Assembly (NCBI GenBank): GCA_014529385.2
Contig: CM043969.1
Span: 12,482,648-12,546,647 of the forward strand
Length of the DNA stretch: 64,000 nucleotides
Direction: 5' to 3'
Source: Adiantum capillus-veneris
Lineage: Eukaryota > Streptophyta > Polypodiopsida > Polypodiales > Pteridaceae
The notes under the pieces were generated by a model. It made no database searches. It was not told where the DNA came from and saw nothing but the letters and a program-made list of their open reading frames with translations. Both the position numbers and the translations under genes were made by a program. Positions 33,645 to 47,300 of this stretch are shown piece after piece (positions within the stretch are counted from its first letter, which is position 1; each line of letters starts with the position of its first letter).

Positions 33645-36600
33645 TCATTTTTGCACGTAGATTGATGCAACTGCTCTCAATCTAGTTTCATCTATTTTTT
33701 CTAGGATATCTATTTGATTGAATAATTCATGGCCCGTCCATTCTAATTCTTTAGCTACCCGAAGTGTGGGGATAAGAAATTCAAGTGGCAAAATCGCTTG
33801 AATTCCATAAACCATGTTGAACGGAGTCGTTTCGACTGAGGTTTTGTACGCTACTCTAAATGCCCATAAAGCTGAATGCAGCTTCTGATCCCAGTCGGCT
33901 CTCGATTCACTAACAATTTTCGTGAGAATTGTCACCAAAATCTTGTTCGTACTTTCTGCTTGGTCGTTAGCTTGTGGGTGATAGGGAGCTGACTTCCTGT
34001 GAATTACCATGAATTCATCCAATAGGAATTCGATCACTTCATTGACAAAATGAGTCCCTCTATCGCTCACTATCTCTATTGGTAAGCCATACCTGGTGAA
34101 AATGTACTCATACAAAAACTGTACTGTCGTTTTTGCATCATTTTTGGTTGTTCCTTTCGCTTCAACCCACTTTGTTAGATAATCTATTGCCACAATAATG
34201 TATTGAGCATGCGTTTTATATCCAGGAGGCGCAATTGGTCCTACAAAATCTATTCCCCATTTCGCAAACACTCTTGCCCCCATCATTGGCCTCAAGGGCA
34301 TGTCATCTCGTGCTCTAGGAATCTTTGTCCTCTGGCAATCATCACATCGTTTCAAAAATTCTTCGGCGTCCACGAACAGTGTAGGCCACCATATGCCAGC
34401 AATAAGAATTGCTTTGGCCATTTTGTCATGTGAGAAATGTCCTCCAGCTTGTTTGCCATGTGTTTGCTCTAAGATAGGAACGTATTACTCTTCCATCGCA
34501 CACATTCGCAATTGATTGTTTTTTCCCCTCTTGTAAAGATTTTCCTCAATCAATACATAGTTTTTTGCCTCTTTGTGATCGTTTTGATACGTGATCTACT
34601 CATCCCTTCAAGCAGTATTCCGGTGGTGAGGTATTCTACAATGTAGTTACTCCATTGGGGTGCTACAAATAATTTGAATAGAGTCGCATGCTCTATTGGC
34701 TTTTGAAAAGTGTAGATAACACATGATTTGATATGCTTATGAACACTTTGTTGCATTTTCGACCAATATACACCCATTCTCATCAATCTTTGATACGTCT
34801 GTGCATGCCCATTGGAAATCCCCGTTGTTTGCACATGAGACTGGTTTAGATACAAGTCTTGTTCACTTGATTCAACACAAAGCCTAAGGATTTGATCCGA
34901 TCCCTGTTTGTATAGCCTACCAGCCAGCATTACCAATGATCTAGATGCTGCAATGGTAGATGGTTGTCTTGCCAAATTTAATGACCCAATAGTCAACAAA
35001 GGAATTACATCCTCACTCCATCTTGGAACCATTTCTATGTTGAAGAGATATGCATCTGGCAAATTGTCATCAACTCCTACAGGGTTTTCTCCATGCACCA
35101 TTCTAGATAAATGATCCGCTCTTTGATGTGTAGTTCCCTTTTTGACTACAACCGTGAAGTCAAACTCGAGCAGTATGATGAGCCATCGTACAATCCACCC
35201 CGTACTGCAAGGTTTGTTTACCAAGTACAGCAGTGCTTGGTGATCAACGAAGAATACAAATCTATTGGAAAGTAGGTAATGTCTAAACTTTTTCACAGCA
35301 TAGATCACACCCAAACCCTCCCTTTCAGTTGTTGTGTAATTCTTCTCCGCACTGTTTAGTTGTCTACCGGAGTAACTGATTGGAAAATCCATGTTGTTTT
35401 CTCCTAGTTGTGCAAGTATGCATCCTATAGCATATACTGATGCATCTACGTGGATGTGGAATATCTTTTTCCAATCTGGAGCCTTCAAAATTGGAGCGGA
35501 TATCAATCTTTGCTTCAATGTTTGAAAAGCTTTCTCGCACTCATCTGTCCACTCAAATTTAGTTATCAACGCGTAAAGTGGTTTTGTAATTATAGCGTAT
35601 GAGTAGATAGATCTGCGATAATATCCACAATGGCCCATAAATGCCTGTACCTCCTTTACCCTCACTGGTCATGGTAGATCAACAATTACGAGATCTTCTC
35701 CATGTCTGTCGAAATATCATTTTTGGACACTATATGTCCCAATATTTTGCCTTGTCTTACCATGAAGACACATTTCTCCGGATTCAGGAAAATCCGATAC
35801 AGTCTGCATTTTTTGAACACTTTGGTCAAGTGCTCTATGTGCTCCAATCTTACGAGAGAGTGAACACACAAGTCATCCATGTAAATTTCTAAGAACTGTC
35901 TTAGATATTCTTTAAAAGCATGACCCATCAGCCTCTGAAATGTGGCTGGTGCATTCGTTAAGCCGAAAGCCATTACCCTGAATGCAAAAATGCCCCATTC
36001 AGTTGCAAAAGCCGTCTTGTGCTGATCCTCTGGCTTTATTGCGAGTTGGTTGTAGCCTGAGAATCCATCTAAGAAACTATAAGCTTCTTTTCCTGCCACT
36101 CTTTCTATTACATGATCAGTAATGGGTAGGGGATAGTTGTCCCAAATTATAGCAACTTTTACTTTCTTGATATTGACGTACACTCTCAACTTTCCATTTT
36201 TCTTTGGGACCACCACAATCGGTGAAACCCAGTCAGTGTGCTTAATTTCGTAAATAAACTCTGCCTCTCTCAGCTTATCTATCTTCTCCTTGATCTTCCT
36301 TGCAAACGTCTCATTGTAAGTATAAGGACGTTGTCTGCTTGGTTTGGTGTCATTCTTAAGGGGTATTGTGTGTTGAGAGATACTTGGATCCACCCCCTTA
36401 AGATATTTGTATGTCCATGCAAACACGTCTCCATACTGTTTAAGTGTAGCTATCAAAAGCTTTTCCTCTTCTTCAGTAAGATCTGTGGCAGTATATGCAG
36501 GTTTTGGATCTTTGCTTGGCTCCGCTAGATCTATTCGTTTGGCTTTTTTAGGACCGTCGTATGATGTACCAGGTTCCTTCAATTCCCTCATTGGTTGTTG

Positions 36601-36936
36601 CACTATGATTTTCCTATCTTGTATGGTATACTTCTTATAATGGGATGGCACATCCATCTTGTCAGAATTCGTGTCCTCATCTGTTTCCATTTCAGTTGTC
36701 CATATGTATTTGAGGGTTTGTTTGAGCTTATTGTACGCTGTTTTCCTCTTTGTTTTGTTCATTCTATACCATGTTTCGCCCTCCTTATGTGTCTCAGTCG
36801 TTTGCTTTTCGTGCTTGTTCTTATTGTTGTTAAACCATGGTTTAGTTTTGATAAACCGGCCAGTGACCTTGTCTTTGACACAATCATTAGCTTTTACAAG
36901 CCTTAGATATCCCGTTTTGTCATTGACAAGAGGCAT
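33645..36936 (-). pseudogene. RT, RNase H and integrase of gypsy family G, copy 2
   Basis: RT reads QHTIPLKNDTKPSRQRPYTY, VVPKKNGKLRVYVNIKKV and the catalytic box IYMDDLCVHS. RNase H reads FHIHVDASVYAIGCILAQ and TTTEREGLGVIYAVKKFRHYLL. The integrase core reads KWGIDFVGPIAPPGY, IVSDRGTHFVNEVI, AESTNKIL and FNMVYGIQAILPLEF. There is no archaeal RNase H. The protein is the closest relative in this window of the pol at 26617-29431. Fossil region. Confidence 0.85.
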
Positions 36937-38056
36937 GGCTTTATGCTTATTTGCTCTTGATTTCCTTGTTATCTTTGATCTATACCGCTCTTGTCGACTA
37001 GGTTTTTGGTTAGGAAATTCGTAAACCTATCCGGTCTCGACTTATACTTCCTATTCGTCTCTTATCCACTTCATCTTTTGTTCAATATCTATCATTTGGA
37101 TTTCATCACCCAGTGATGGAAGATCATTGCTTAGTGAATTCGTGAATTCCTCCTCTGTTCGATTCCTATCGCCCACTACAGATATGTCATCAACTATTCT
37201 TTTACACTCAGTCTCACGTAGTGGTTCTTCTTGTTCCTCGCCCTGTGATCTTGACTCAAGGATGACGCTAACCATTTGCAACGTTACTAGGTCGTATCCT
37301 TCATTGTCGTCACAAAATTTTGTAGGCGTGCATTCGTTAACACATACATCCAAGGTTGATAATATTTGAGTCCACCCAAATGGCTCAAATAAATGTTCTG
37401 GGAAAGGTTCAGGGAGATAAGCCTCGTCTTCTACGGACCTTTTCAACACACATTCCTCTTTGATTAAGTCTCCACAATCAGATGCTCCACACATCCAGAG
37501 ATGTGCTTTCGTTTGTAACCACGTAGGTATTTCTTTTTCATTCACTGTGGTTGAATCAAATTCTTGCACTGGGGTTTTTGCAACGTCTCTATAGATGTGA
37601 TCCTTCATGTTGATTTTCGTTATTAGCTCCTCATGTCTTATCCCCAATCTTGTATCATTTTGAGTTGACGCATAAAAGGTTGCCCCAAAATAATGTCAAA
37701 GTTGTTCGTTTTTCCGAAATCTACCACGGCAAAGGTGTGCTCATAGTTAATTCCACACGAAGTTACAACTATTTGGTCCAAGATTCCCAATGGTCTCTCT
37801 ACATACCCATCTGCGAGTTGCAGTTTCATTCTCGTCTTTCTGAGAGCTGGACGGCCCCATTTCTCCTAGATTTGCTTTGTAGCAATCGCAACTACCGCTC
37901 CATTGTCTAGGATAGCTATCGCCTTTATATCCTGATATTCAACAGGTAAGGTTGTATTACCTTCCTCACCTTCACAGTAATCTCCGACTTTGTTTATGGG
38001 CACAGGTTGGGCTTTTGTTGACCTTTTCGTTTGTTTTCTTCCACCGTAGGGTTTGT

Positions 38057-41000
38057 CTAAAGAGGAATCTTTATTCCTTTGTTCTCCAAATGTTTCCCCA
38101 TGTCTTCGCATAAGTGTGGTCTGACTCTCAAGAGTTTTGACAGTGTGATTGTGCATGTTACAAGTGTCGACAACATCTCTTGAAGACTTTTTGAGGCAAT
38201 CATTTGTAGAACAGTTCTCATCTGAGATGGAACTAATCTTATCTTCGACTGTGCCTCGTGTTCACCTATAAATGAAGGTAGGGTTTTCAGGGATTGGGCT
38301 TTGCTTTCCATTGAAGCCTCTGTTACTGCATCTCTATACAACGAATGTATATCACCTGGATAAAATTCGTTGTCCATGTTAACCTCAGGAATTGGTGCAA
38401 ACTGTAACGTCGCGCTTCCGTTCTTTATATTTCTAATGGTTTCCCATAAGTGTTGTGGCCATGACTCTTCCACTTCTGGAATTGGCATTATAGTCATCAA
38501 CTTAGCATCATCAGTGGTGTTCGGCACCACTCGACGATCCAATGACAATATAGTTTCAGGCCTGAGTCCGTTTACTTGTTCTGATTCATCGATCTTCAGT
38601 TTTTCTCGCTCTTTGTGAATCAGCACTTCTTGTTCTGGGGTTCTAATCACATTAGGTTCCATCAATGCCTGAGCTGTTTCAATAAGGTGTTTACACATTT
38701 CCAAACACTTTGTTTCCACTTCTGGGTGAGGATAAGTCAACCATCTCTGCTCTAAGGTTTGGTTTGCTTTTAGCCTTGCTTCATACGCTTGTAATAGGGC
38801 ATCTAAAGGCTCTAGCACTTTCTCGATCAAGACTGATCCCCTTGAGGATGCTTTCCTCGGCTTGTTGTTGCCCTCAATAGTTTTACTATCTCTCTCTTGT
38901 TTCAGTTGCTCTTTCGTTTCATGTAATTCATTTTTCATGACAATTTGGGTTTTAATCCTTCTTGCTTTCATTCTGTCACGTTTTTCCTTCCAAGATTTCC
39001 GCTGTGTTCTCACAAATAAACTCTCGTTTTCTGTGGGTATTGGCAACTCGACCTTTTCTTCCAATGGCTGGTTTTTCTCTAAGTCCTTGGCTTGGGCTCT
39101 GGTTACCACATTGATTTGGATCATGGGTTCAGTTTCTGATCCACTGCTTGCACTTGGTAACACCCCCACAATATTCATAGTTTCTTTTCCCTTGTTGTCC
39201 GAATTCCTTGGGAAATCTGGCAGTATGTGATTCACACCATAACCATCACAAAACCCAAAAATTTTCACTCTTTCGCCTTTGAAAGGACAACTACACTCCC
39301 AATGATGTGAACTTCCACAGTTATAGCACGGTCCAATTGGAGTTGATTTTGAGGAGGTGGTCCCATATGTTGTCCCGCCCTATTAGGGTATCCTCTTGGT
39401 TTATAGTTCTGGTTCGCAATGAACATTAGCGTTCTTTCGTCCACCAAATATTGATCCCTCAAAGGTTGTGCTACATACGTTGGTGGTTCCATACCGTCGT
39501 TATCTCCACGTTTGATAGGCTTCGTCTGTGTACATCTGTGGTTCAGGTTCAGTTACGTAAGGCTCATTTGGTTCCTCGTAATAAGAAATGTGAGGCATAC
39601 TATTTGTTCCTGGTGATGCTTTGTAAGGTTGAGCATACCTAATCATGGACCTATTTTTCTGTAGTAATGGAGGTTGTTGACCCAACACAGGTTGAGGTCT
39701 GTCTGCTCCTGCTACCATATTCACATTTGGCCCAACTTGATATCTTGGAGGAGGTGGCTGGGGTGGTCGTGTTGGAGGTCCATACAACCTTTTCCTCACA
39801 TAGTTTTTGTGGTAAAAACACTCATCCGTGCCATGGTTCATCCATTTTTGCTCTATTGTGCACCATTTCAGTACTCGTCCATTCGCAACTGGTGCTTTTG
39901 GCTGTTGTGTGCACCATGACGTCGGGTGATCCCCCCCACATATGTCACATTTCCTCATCTGAGACTGTATCATCAGAGGATTTGATCTCATATGTTGCTG
40001 CATTCTCTTCGTTACTTCCTCTATCATTTGGTCAGCTGTCGGCATCAGAGAAGCCTGAGCATCTTTATTGGTAGAGGGTTCATATTTAATGGATGAAGAG
40101 CCACTAGTTACTGAATCAATATCCTTTGACACTTCCCTATATGCTTTGCAATAATGAACAAGATATAACGCTTCCCTTGTAACTTGTTCAAATGTGCTAC
40201 AGGCTTTCAAGTGAAGGTCCTTTTTCAAGGTTTCATTTCTAAGTCCTTCAATGAAGAGCACAGACAATCTCTCATCCTACGATAATTCTCTCCCTGGGCA
40301 CCTCTCTATGTATTGCTTGAATCTCAAGGATTCTTCCTTCACTTTTTTGTTCTCCTTTTGTTTAAAAGCATATATCTGTGATACAGTATTATTCTTTATA
40401 CCCCGTTTTGAGAATTCTTTCGTGAAATCCCGCAATACATGTTCAATATTCGGACAAGTTTCAGGGTTCAAAGGTTGAAACCACGTTAAGGCCGTCCCTT
40501 CCAAGGTCAACCCAAATCCCTCATATTGAGTATGGAAATTAGTGATCTGATCTGCTCTTAAGACTTGCTTGAAGAGCGACACATGGGCATATGGATCTCC
40601 TGATCCGCTATACTTCTTTAGCATGCACTTCGCTACCTGGGATGGCCTCATCCATCTTTGGTCTGAGACCAATCTCAATGCTTCCGCATCTTGACCTAAT
40701 CATTCTCGTGCATCATGGGTATCGTGGGTTGCTCTCGGTGGCTCCCCTGCCATGAATCTACTACTAGGAGGCAAATGTGATGGTGTGGCTGCGAATGTCG
40801 GACCTACTACAGTATGTGTAGAGATAGGAACCGCACTACCTCGATTCGTAGCCATTGATTCTCTGGAATGTAATGTTCCCATGGGGCTTAGCATAGAATA
40901 CTGAGGTCGACTAAACGAATCATCTACATGAGTCCTCTCTCCACCTGTTGCCATCGGGTCTGGCACGACAGTTGTAGGTGCTGGTCTTAGTGGGCTTGGA

Positions 41001-41650
41001 GTGACATAATAATGGTGGAGTGGTCCCCCAAAGTACGTATATCCTTCCAACTCCTTTTTATCGATTATTGTTACGTATGGTCTTCCATATTTGTCGTATG
41101 CGACGATTTTTCGTTTCTGATCCCTTTGTGTAGGTGAAGACATAAAGTCTTTTCCGCTCTATCAACTCATCGACGTAGGGTTCCTCGCATCTATAATAGA
41201 GATCTTCCTCTCCATTATTATACTTGTATAACCCCATGTAGACGTTGTCTGTGTTGACTCTCAAAGTTTTGTTTTCTCACCTTAACCTCGCATTAGGGAA
41301 GCTCATTTTTGGTGCTTTCTCCTTAGGTTCCTCATCTACTTTGGCTTTCGTGCCCATCAATCCCCACTTGTCCACAATGTTAGGATTCAGGACTACCAAG
41401 TACATGATACCTTCGTTATCTAGGTACCTATCTCCGCTATAGCTCATAGGCACTAAGTCCTTGAACTCACTTGGTCTATCTTCTATTTTCACACAGTAGC
41501 GGTCCATACCATCTTTGTAGATCTTGGCACCTTGCTTGTTGTCATACTGATACTTAATGAACAATAGCTTCATTGTGGCCGAAGAGTTTGATGGTCCTGA
41601 TGCCATGTTTTCTCTTTCGTTTAGTTTTAAATGTCCCAAGTGTTTAGTGA
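38057..41650 (-). pseudogene. Gag and linker region of gypsy family G, copy 2
   Basis: The likely start is near 41605 (MASGPSNSSATMKLL). Further on is a basic segment (KRKIVAYDKYGRPYVTI) matched in copy 1 near 24090, then a capsid-like domain (SGDPYAHVSLFKQVLRADQI, YEGFGLTLEGTALTWFQ) near 40400-40630, and a zinc-knuckle-like motif. The long linker to the protease is rich in charged residues. Fossil region. Confidence 0.7.
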
Positions 41651-42123
41651 AATACTCGTAAGATCTCTCTGAAGAAGTATCGAAAATACTTTCTTCAGGG
41701 ATCGGCTCTAACGGTCGTACTACACCTTGGTTTACACTCTCCTCCGTTGATAAAACAGTTGCTTGATCTGCTAAACTTTGGTGTTGGTTGTTGATTTGTT
41801 TTTCCGATCTCAAAAACATGAAGAAAGTGCAATTTACCGACGAGACTGAATCCAAACCTCTTACCTGGAGGTGGAGTGATCTTTCAACACTCACGACTGC
41901 ATGGATTGTTACTTGACTGGTCTCTGCAAATGAATACACTTGAGGGCTATGAGATCACTGTATCATTCCAACTGTCAGCATATTCAACAATTTCACAATG
42001 ACTTCAACACAATTTTGCTTGCAGATTATTGACAGTATGTCCAATTTGGGTTTTGACAACTCCAGATATCTTAAATAGTCTAGGTCTATGAATAGGTCAA
42101 AAATGAGTCAAATCTGGCACTTA

Positions 42124-42149
42124 GGTACACCGATTGCGATCGTAGTACA
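42124..42149. repeat. CpG-rich palindrome, leader copy e
   Basis: GGTAC arm, core CGATTGCGATCG (one C-to-T change at a CpG) and GTAC arm, in the opposite orientation to copies a-d. Confidence 0.8.
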
Positions 42150-42566
42150 GTGCCCAAATTTGATGAAACTTCACCAGCTTGTTCACTAGGCTATTTTAAG
42201 GCTACCCACGTGATACTTTTGTATTCAGACTCCAAAAAGTCAAGCTTTTACCAGTTCTTGGTTGGAAGTGTTTGTTTTCCTGAATCTGTCAGTTTGACTT
42301 GATTTTGGTGTTTGTTTTGGGATTTGAGAGATACCTAGGCTTTTCCTATGCACATGCTATCCCTTAGCATGGTTTCTTCCCAGTTTTGATGTGTTTTGGT
42401 CTACTGAAAGTCAATTTCTATGCTAGTTTAGCAGTTTTTGACTTGGATCTGTATTCAGTTGATTTGACAGGTATTTTGATGTTTCTGGCTCTTGGTTTTG
42501 TATACTTTTATGTTCATATACACCTAAGGATCTCACAGATGAAATCTGGTCAAAATCTGGCACAGA

Positions 42567-42592
42567 GGTACACCAATCGTGATCGTAGTAGT
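42567..42592. repeat. CpG-rich palindrome, leader copy f
   Basis: GGTAC arm and core CAATCGTGATCG, again explained by CpG-type transitions. Flanking sequence (CAAAATCTGGCACAGA before it) matches that of copies e and g. Confidence 0.8.
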
Positions 42593-42839
42593 GAGCCCAA
42601 ATTCAACCAAATTTGGTGTGCTTGTAGACACTGATGTTTTAAGGCTATCCCCCAAGTCTTTTTGCATTTGGATCACCAAAAGTCAAGATTTTACAGTTTC
42701 TGTGTCTGTCAGGCTAGTTTTACCCAAGTGGCCTGATTTCCTTGATTTTTGATGTTTTTGGGTGTGGTTGCTTTAGACAAACTTGTTCAGAATCTTATTA
42801 GGAAGGCACATGTAAAATCTTGGACAAATCTGGCAATGA

Positions 42840-42865
42840 GGTACACCGATCGCGATCGTAGTACC
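42840..42865. repeat. CpG-rich palindrome, leader copy g
   Basis: Full core CGATCGCGATCG with both GGTAC and GTACC arms; exact reverse complement of copy c. Confidence 0.9.
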
Positions 42866-43385
42866 TGGGCCAAATCTGATGAAATTTAGTCTACTCCCTC
42901 TGTCAAGTGTTTTACAGAGTTTTGTGCTACCACTTGGTGATTTGAATCAATATCAACCCTCTTTGGTCAGATTTTCTAAATTTCAGAGTCTTATGGCCTT
43001 TTTGCAAAAGTTATGGTTTCTTGGTTTCTCGACTCTAACTTTTGCCCCAAATCTGACTGGAATGTGATTTACTTATCCTACTCCTAAGTACAGAAATGAA
43101 AGAACATAAAGAAATGAATCAAACAAAACAAACAAGACAGATTTTGGGTGAAATTTCAGTACTCAATCGAATTAGAGAAATTGAAGAGCAAAAATGCTTT
43201 GAACACTCTCACTCACAGCTCCCTAAATCTCCTACGAGAGGATCTAGCCGGTCCACTGACTCTAGACTCCCCTAAGCTCTAAACCCCTGTCTAGCATCCT
43301 AACTGAGGTGTAAAATGGATTTGTGGATTGATCTTCTTTTAAGGAAGCTAACTGCGCACTCGATCACTCATCACCTAAGGTGCAT

Positions 43386-43404
43386 TCCCCGACAGGCGGT
43401 GCCA
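43386..43404 (-). other. Primer binding site of the non-autonomous element
   Basis: On the minus strand TGGCACCGCCTGTCGGGGA, one base after the LTR end. It resembles the tRNA-Asp-type site TGGCGCCGTTGCCGGGGA used by many plant gypsy elements, with a few differences. Confidence 0.75.
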
Positions 43405-43405
43405 A

Positions 43406-44295
43406 TGTTTGCGGGTCGCCGCAATGGACGTCCATAGCATAGCTCTCACGCATCAACATAAAATATAAATACAAGGGAAGCGACTCGGATGAGGCATGGA
43501 AACTCACTAGGGTGTCATTCCTAATGAAGTGAACTCGATGAGGTGCAACTACTAACTCCGCAAGCAAATCCTATGCACTAAAGTCAAGTAATCTGCCTAT
43601 GTCCTTCTACACAGCTCTACAATCATCACGCCCGTTTACCATGCAAATCATATCGGATTCGCACGAAACTTGAAGGGAAGCTACAAGGGACTATCACGAG
43701 CATATCCTATCACTGTCACAACATTTTGGAGAGGTACAAAGATACGATCGTTCATCCCAAGGTCAGCAAAAACAGCGAACAAGTGATCCTAATGGGTCGT
43801 TTTAGGTCCCTAAAGCCTCTCCTAGGGTCAAAACAACATAAAACACGTGTTTAAACACTTAAAATAGAGATTTAAGGTCTCAAACTCGTAGTTAAAAACC
43901 TACACCGGATCTTGAATGGAAGAGCAAAGTAAGAGGAACACAATGCAATAAATGAATCTGAATTCGGATTACCGTGGCCACAGTAGCAATGATTACAGTT
44001 GGAGCAAGAAGAAGCTCTCAAACGTACACTGCCTTTTCAGTTTGTGATAAAAGAAGATTATGTTCAAACTTACAAAATTGACCTTTATAGTTTAGGTCTT
44101 TACAAATGGCTTGTCCGGCCTAAAGCTCTTGAACTTCTAACTGGCTCTCTAATATACAATTGCTCCCAGAAAAATAATCATAAATTCTTTTACAAGTTCT
44201 CGGCTTAGAGATGCTCTCTTACAAAAGAATTTTACAAGGGTTTTCCACAAAAATGTGACTCCTTCTCTGGAAACCGCTGCTTCGTCCGCCAAATA
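43406..44295 (-). mobile_element. 5' LTR of the non-autonomous element
   Basis: 890 bp. It matches 18681-19585 end to end in inverted orientation and closes CCCGCAAACA before the primer site. Confidence 0.9.
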
Positions 44296-44300
44296 ATCTT
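44296..44300 (-). other. Target-site duplication AAGAT (partner)
   Basis: On the minus strand, AAGAT stands directly before the 5' LTR of the non-autonomous element and completes the copia reading GACAAAGAT. Confidence 0.85.
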
Positions 44301-47185
44301 TGTCACCTGCTATATCTGCATCATCATACCCTTGAAGAAAAATATCAGTTCCTCCAAAATACAAAGCATTTGTTGTTGTCACGTTCAGATACCTAAGTAT
44401 CCACTTCACAACTTGCTAGTGCTCTTTACCTCGATTGTCCATGAACCTACTTATAACTCCCACTGCATGTGCAATGTCTGACCTTGTTCAGACCATAGCA
44501 TACATAAGAGAACCTATCGCTACAGCATATGGAACTTTAGACATATAGGCTATCTCCTCTTGTGTCTTTGGACACATATCTTTGGTTAGTTTAAAGTAAC
44601 TAGCCAAAGGTGTAAAACAAATTTTTCATCTTGCATTGCAAACCTTTTTAGTACTTTCTTGATGGAATCCTCTTGAGATAGCTTTAATGTCTTCTTTGTC
44701 ATGTCCCTTGATATCTTCATACCAAGTATCCTCTTTTCAGCACCTAAATATCTCATTGAAAAAGATTTAGATAGATCCTCTTTTAGGTCTTTGATTTCTC
44801 CTAAATTCTTTGTGTAAATGCAGTGATCTGAGTTTCATCTTCTGAATCCGTGAACCAGCATCCATCCATCGAACTTCAAGTACCACTATCTTGATGCTTG
44901 CTTTAATCCATACAAGCTCTTCTTTAATCTGCAAACCATTTTCTCCTTACCCCTTCATACCCCTGTGGTTGAAGTATGTAAATTTCCTCCTCTAAGTCAC
45001 CATGAGAGAATGTCGTATTTACATCCATTTGCTTGAGATTTAAATCATGAGTAGCCACAACGCCTAAGACAAGTCTAATTGAATTCATTTTTACAACATG
45101 AGAAAATATTCATTGAAGTCAATACCTTTCTTTTGAGAAAACCCTTTTACCACAAGCCTAGACTTGTACCTTTTCTTCCCTCCTTCTTCCTTTAGCTTGT
45201 ACACCCATTTGTTCTGAAGTGCCCACTTACCTTTAGACAACTCAACCAACTCCCATGTTTGGTTGCGATGTTATGAGTCCATCTCCACTTTCATGCTCTT
45301 TATCCATTCTTCTTTGGATTTGTGTTGCATAGCTTCCTTGTATGATTCCGGCTCTCCATAATCTGAGATCAAGAGATGGTTGAAATAAGGAATAAACGTT
45401 TTTGGAGGTCTACCGCTCTTGTAGATCTTTGGAGAATAGGTTGAGGCTCCTCATTGGATTGACTTTGTTGTACATTGTCACCGTTTGCACTCCTTGAGTA
45501 TTCACCGTACTCAAGCTCCATGTACTTATCGCATGTTTCTTTTGTTTGTTTTCTTTCCAAGTAATCTTTGTACATAATTTGTTCATTGAAAATTACATCC
45601 CTACTTCTAAAGATTTTACCATCTTCAAGATTTCATAGGCGATACCCAAAGTCACCCTCTCCATAGCCAATGAAGAAACACTTTTTGGACTTTGCATCTA
45701 GCTGTGATCTTAGGTTTCTATCTATGTGCATGAAAGCCTCACACCCAAACACTTTGAGAAATGTCCACTTTTTTCAAACCTGGTAGAAGCTTCTCTGATT
45801 GAAGGATTTGCATTCCTTTGGCATTCATATGTCAAGCCGATAGTGCCACACCGCACTGTCAACTTCTATAGATATTGCCAGGTTGAAGATTGCGTACTGA
45901 CAGTACACAAGTAAAGTGTACCGACATTTTCTCCCTTGGCAACCACCAAAGATCCCTTTGAGATCTTCCACTATTTGTTTTTGAATGCAATGTTGTGACC
46001 TTCATCATTCAATTGTCTTGTAGAGATTAAATTTTTGCAAAGAGAAGGAATATGCTTAACAACTTTAAGCTTCCATTCATTTCCATTAGCAGTTTTGACA
46101 CAAATTGTACGTTTGCCAACAATTTCACAAGCTTTATCATCTCCCAAGTATACACTCCCAAAATTACCTTTGGTGTAATCTTGGAAATGTTGCTTGTGTG
46201 GTGTCACATGGAATAAAGCCCCGGAATCTACTATCCAGGAGAGACACATTGTCTAATGAGAAAATTAGAGCATCTTTCTCTACTTTACCTGCCACATTGG
46301 CCTCCGATGTTGGCTTGTTGTCTTGACTTGTTGTCTTGAAACTCCTACTCCTTCTTCTTCTTGGATTATCAATCCTCCTTGACCTGGCCCTTCTTGACAT
46401 AGTTCCAACATTCAAAAACTAACTTTGTGCGTGACTAGATCCGCCTTGAATGATCCCAACCCTTTTGGTTTTTGAACCTCTCCTTAGGCCTTCCTCTTGT
46501 TTCTACTGACACTATAACACTTGGTTGATGATTTTTGAGTGCTTCTCCTTCACATTTCCTCACTTAGGAGAACACCCACAACATCATCAAACTTAAGAGT
46601 GTTTGCGCTAGAGATTGAATTACTTACATCCATCACAAGGTTGTCCCAACTATTCGGAAGAGACGATAGTATAAGGAGAGCTTGCACTTCATCATCTAAA
46701 TTGATTTTCACTGATCAAAGTCGACTTATGTTGGTGTTAAATTCATTTAGGTGTTCTACACATGAACCATTATCTACCATATTTAGATTGAACAAGCCCT
46801 CATGCGAAATACCTTATTGGATGCCGATGGTTTCTCGGAGAGGCTTTCAAGTGACTTCATCAAGTCCTCCATGGTTTTCATCTCCAAAACATTGAAGGCC
46901 ACCCTTGACGCCAAGATTAGCCAGATTGTTCCTAATGCATTTCGATCAAGGACAATCCATGATTCATCTGCCATTGTTGCGGGCTTCTTTGCAAGACTGC
47001 CTAGTGGAAAATAAAGGTCCTTTTGGTGGAGATACTCTTCAATCTACATCTTCTAGTGTTGGTATTTCTTGCCGTTGAACTTCTCAATCTTGCGCTTCCC
47101 TTCCTCCGCCATCACTTCCATTCAATTCAAGGAATCCTTTTCTTGAGATAATCTAGCTACAAGAAAACCTTGCTCTGATCCCTGT

Positions 47186-47266
47186 TGTTAGGAAATAGGA
47201 CGTAGCTAAACAGATATTTGAGTAGCTTACTGAATAGAGAGTGAAAATTTTCAACACAGGAGAGAT

Positions 47267-47300
<34 letters not shown>

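Larger units (their letters stand above)
33236..41940 (-). mobile_element. Ty3/gypsy element, family G, copy 2
   Basis: Reading leftward, the parts are gag (about 39500-41650, with zinc-knuckle-like CDICGGDHPTSWC near 39925-39960), a long linker (38057-39268), first protease (about 37638-37960, ILGQPFMRQLKMIQDWG), linker ending FPEHLFEPFGWTQI, RT (about 35690-36600), RNase H (about 35070-35500), integrase (about 33645-34600) and its charged C-terminal linker to about 33236. Anything after that (second protease, tail, 3' LTR) is not present here. It is tail to tail with copy 1. It is broken, with about eight to ten breaks, but less decayed than copy 1. No 5' LTR is seen; the right end lies at the proposed inversion breakpoint. 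Confidence 0.8.
41945..44295 (-). mobile_element. Non-autonomous LTR element, 5' part (inverted)
   Basis: Reading leftward: 5' LTR 43406-44295, primer site 43386-43404, then about 1.4 kb of noncoding leader with three more CpG-rich palindromes. It is flanked at 44296 by AAGAT, the same target duplication as the 3' part at 19586, and it sits in the same copia. No coding region is present on this side, which fits it being the leader half of one element. The left border near 41945 is approximate. Confidence 0.8.
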
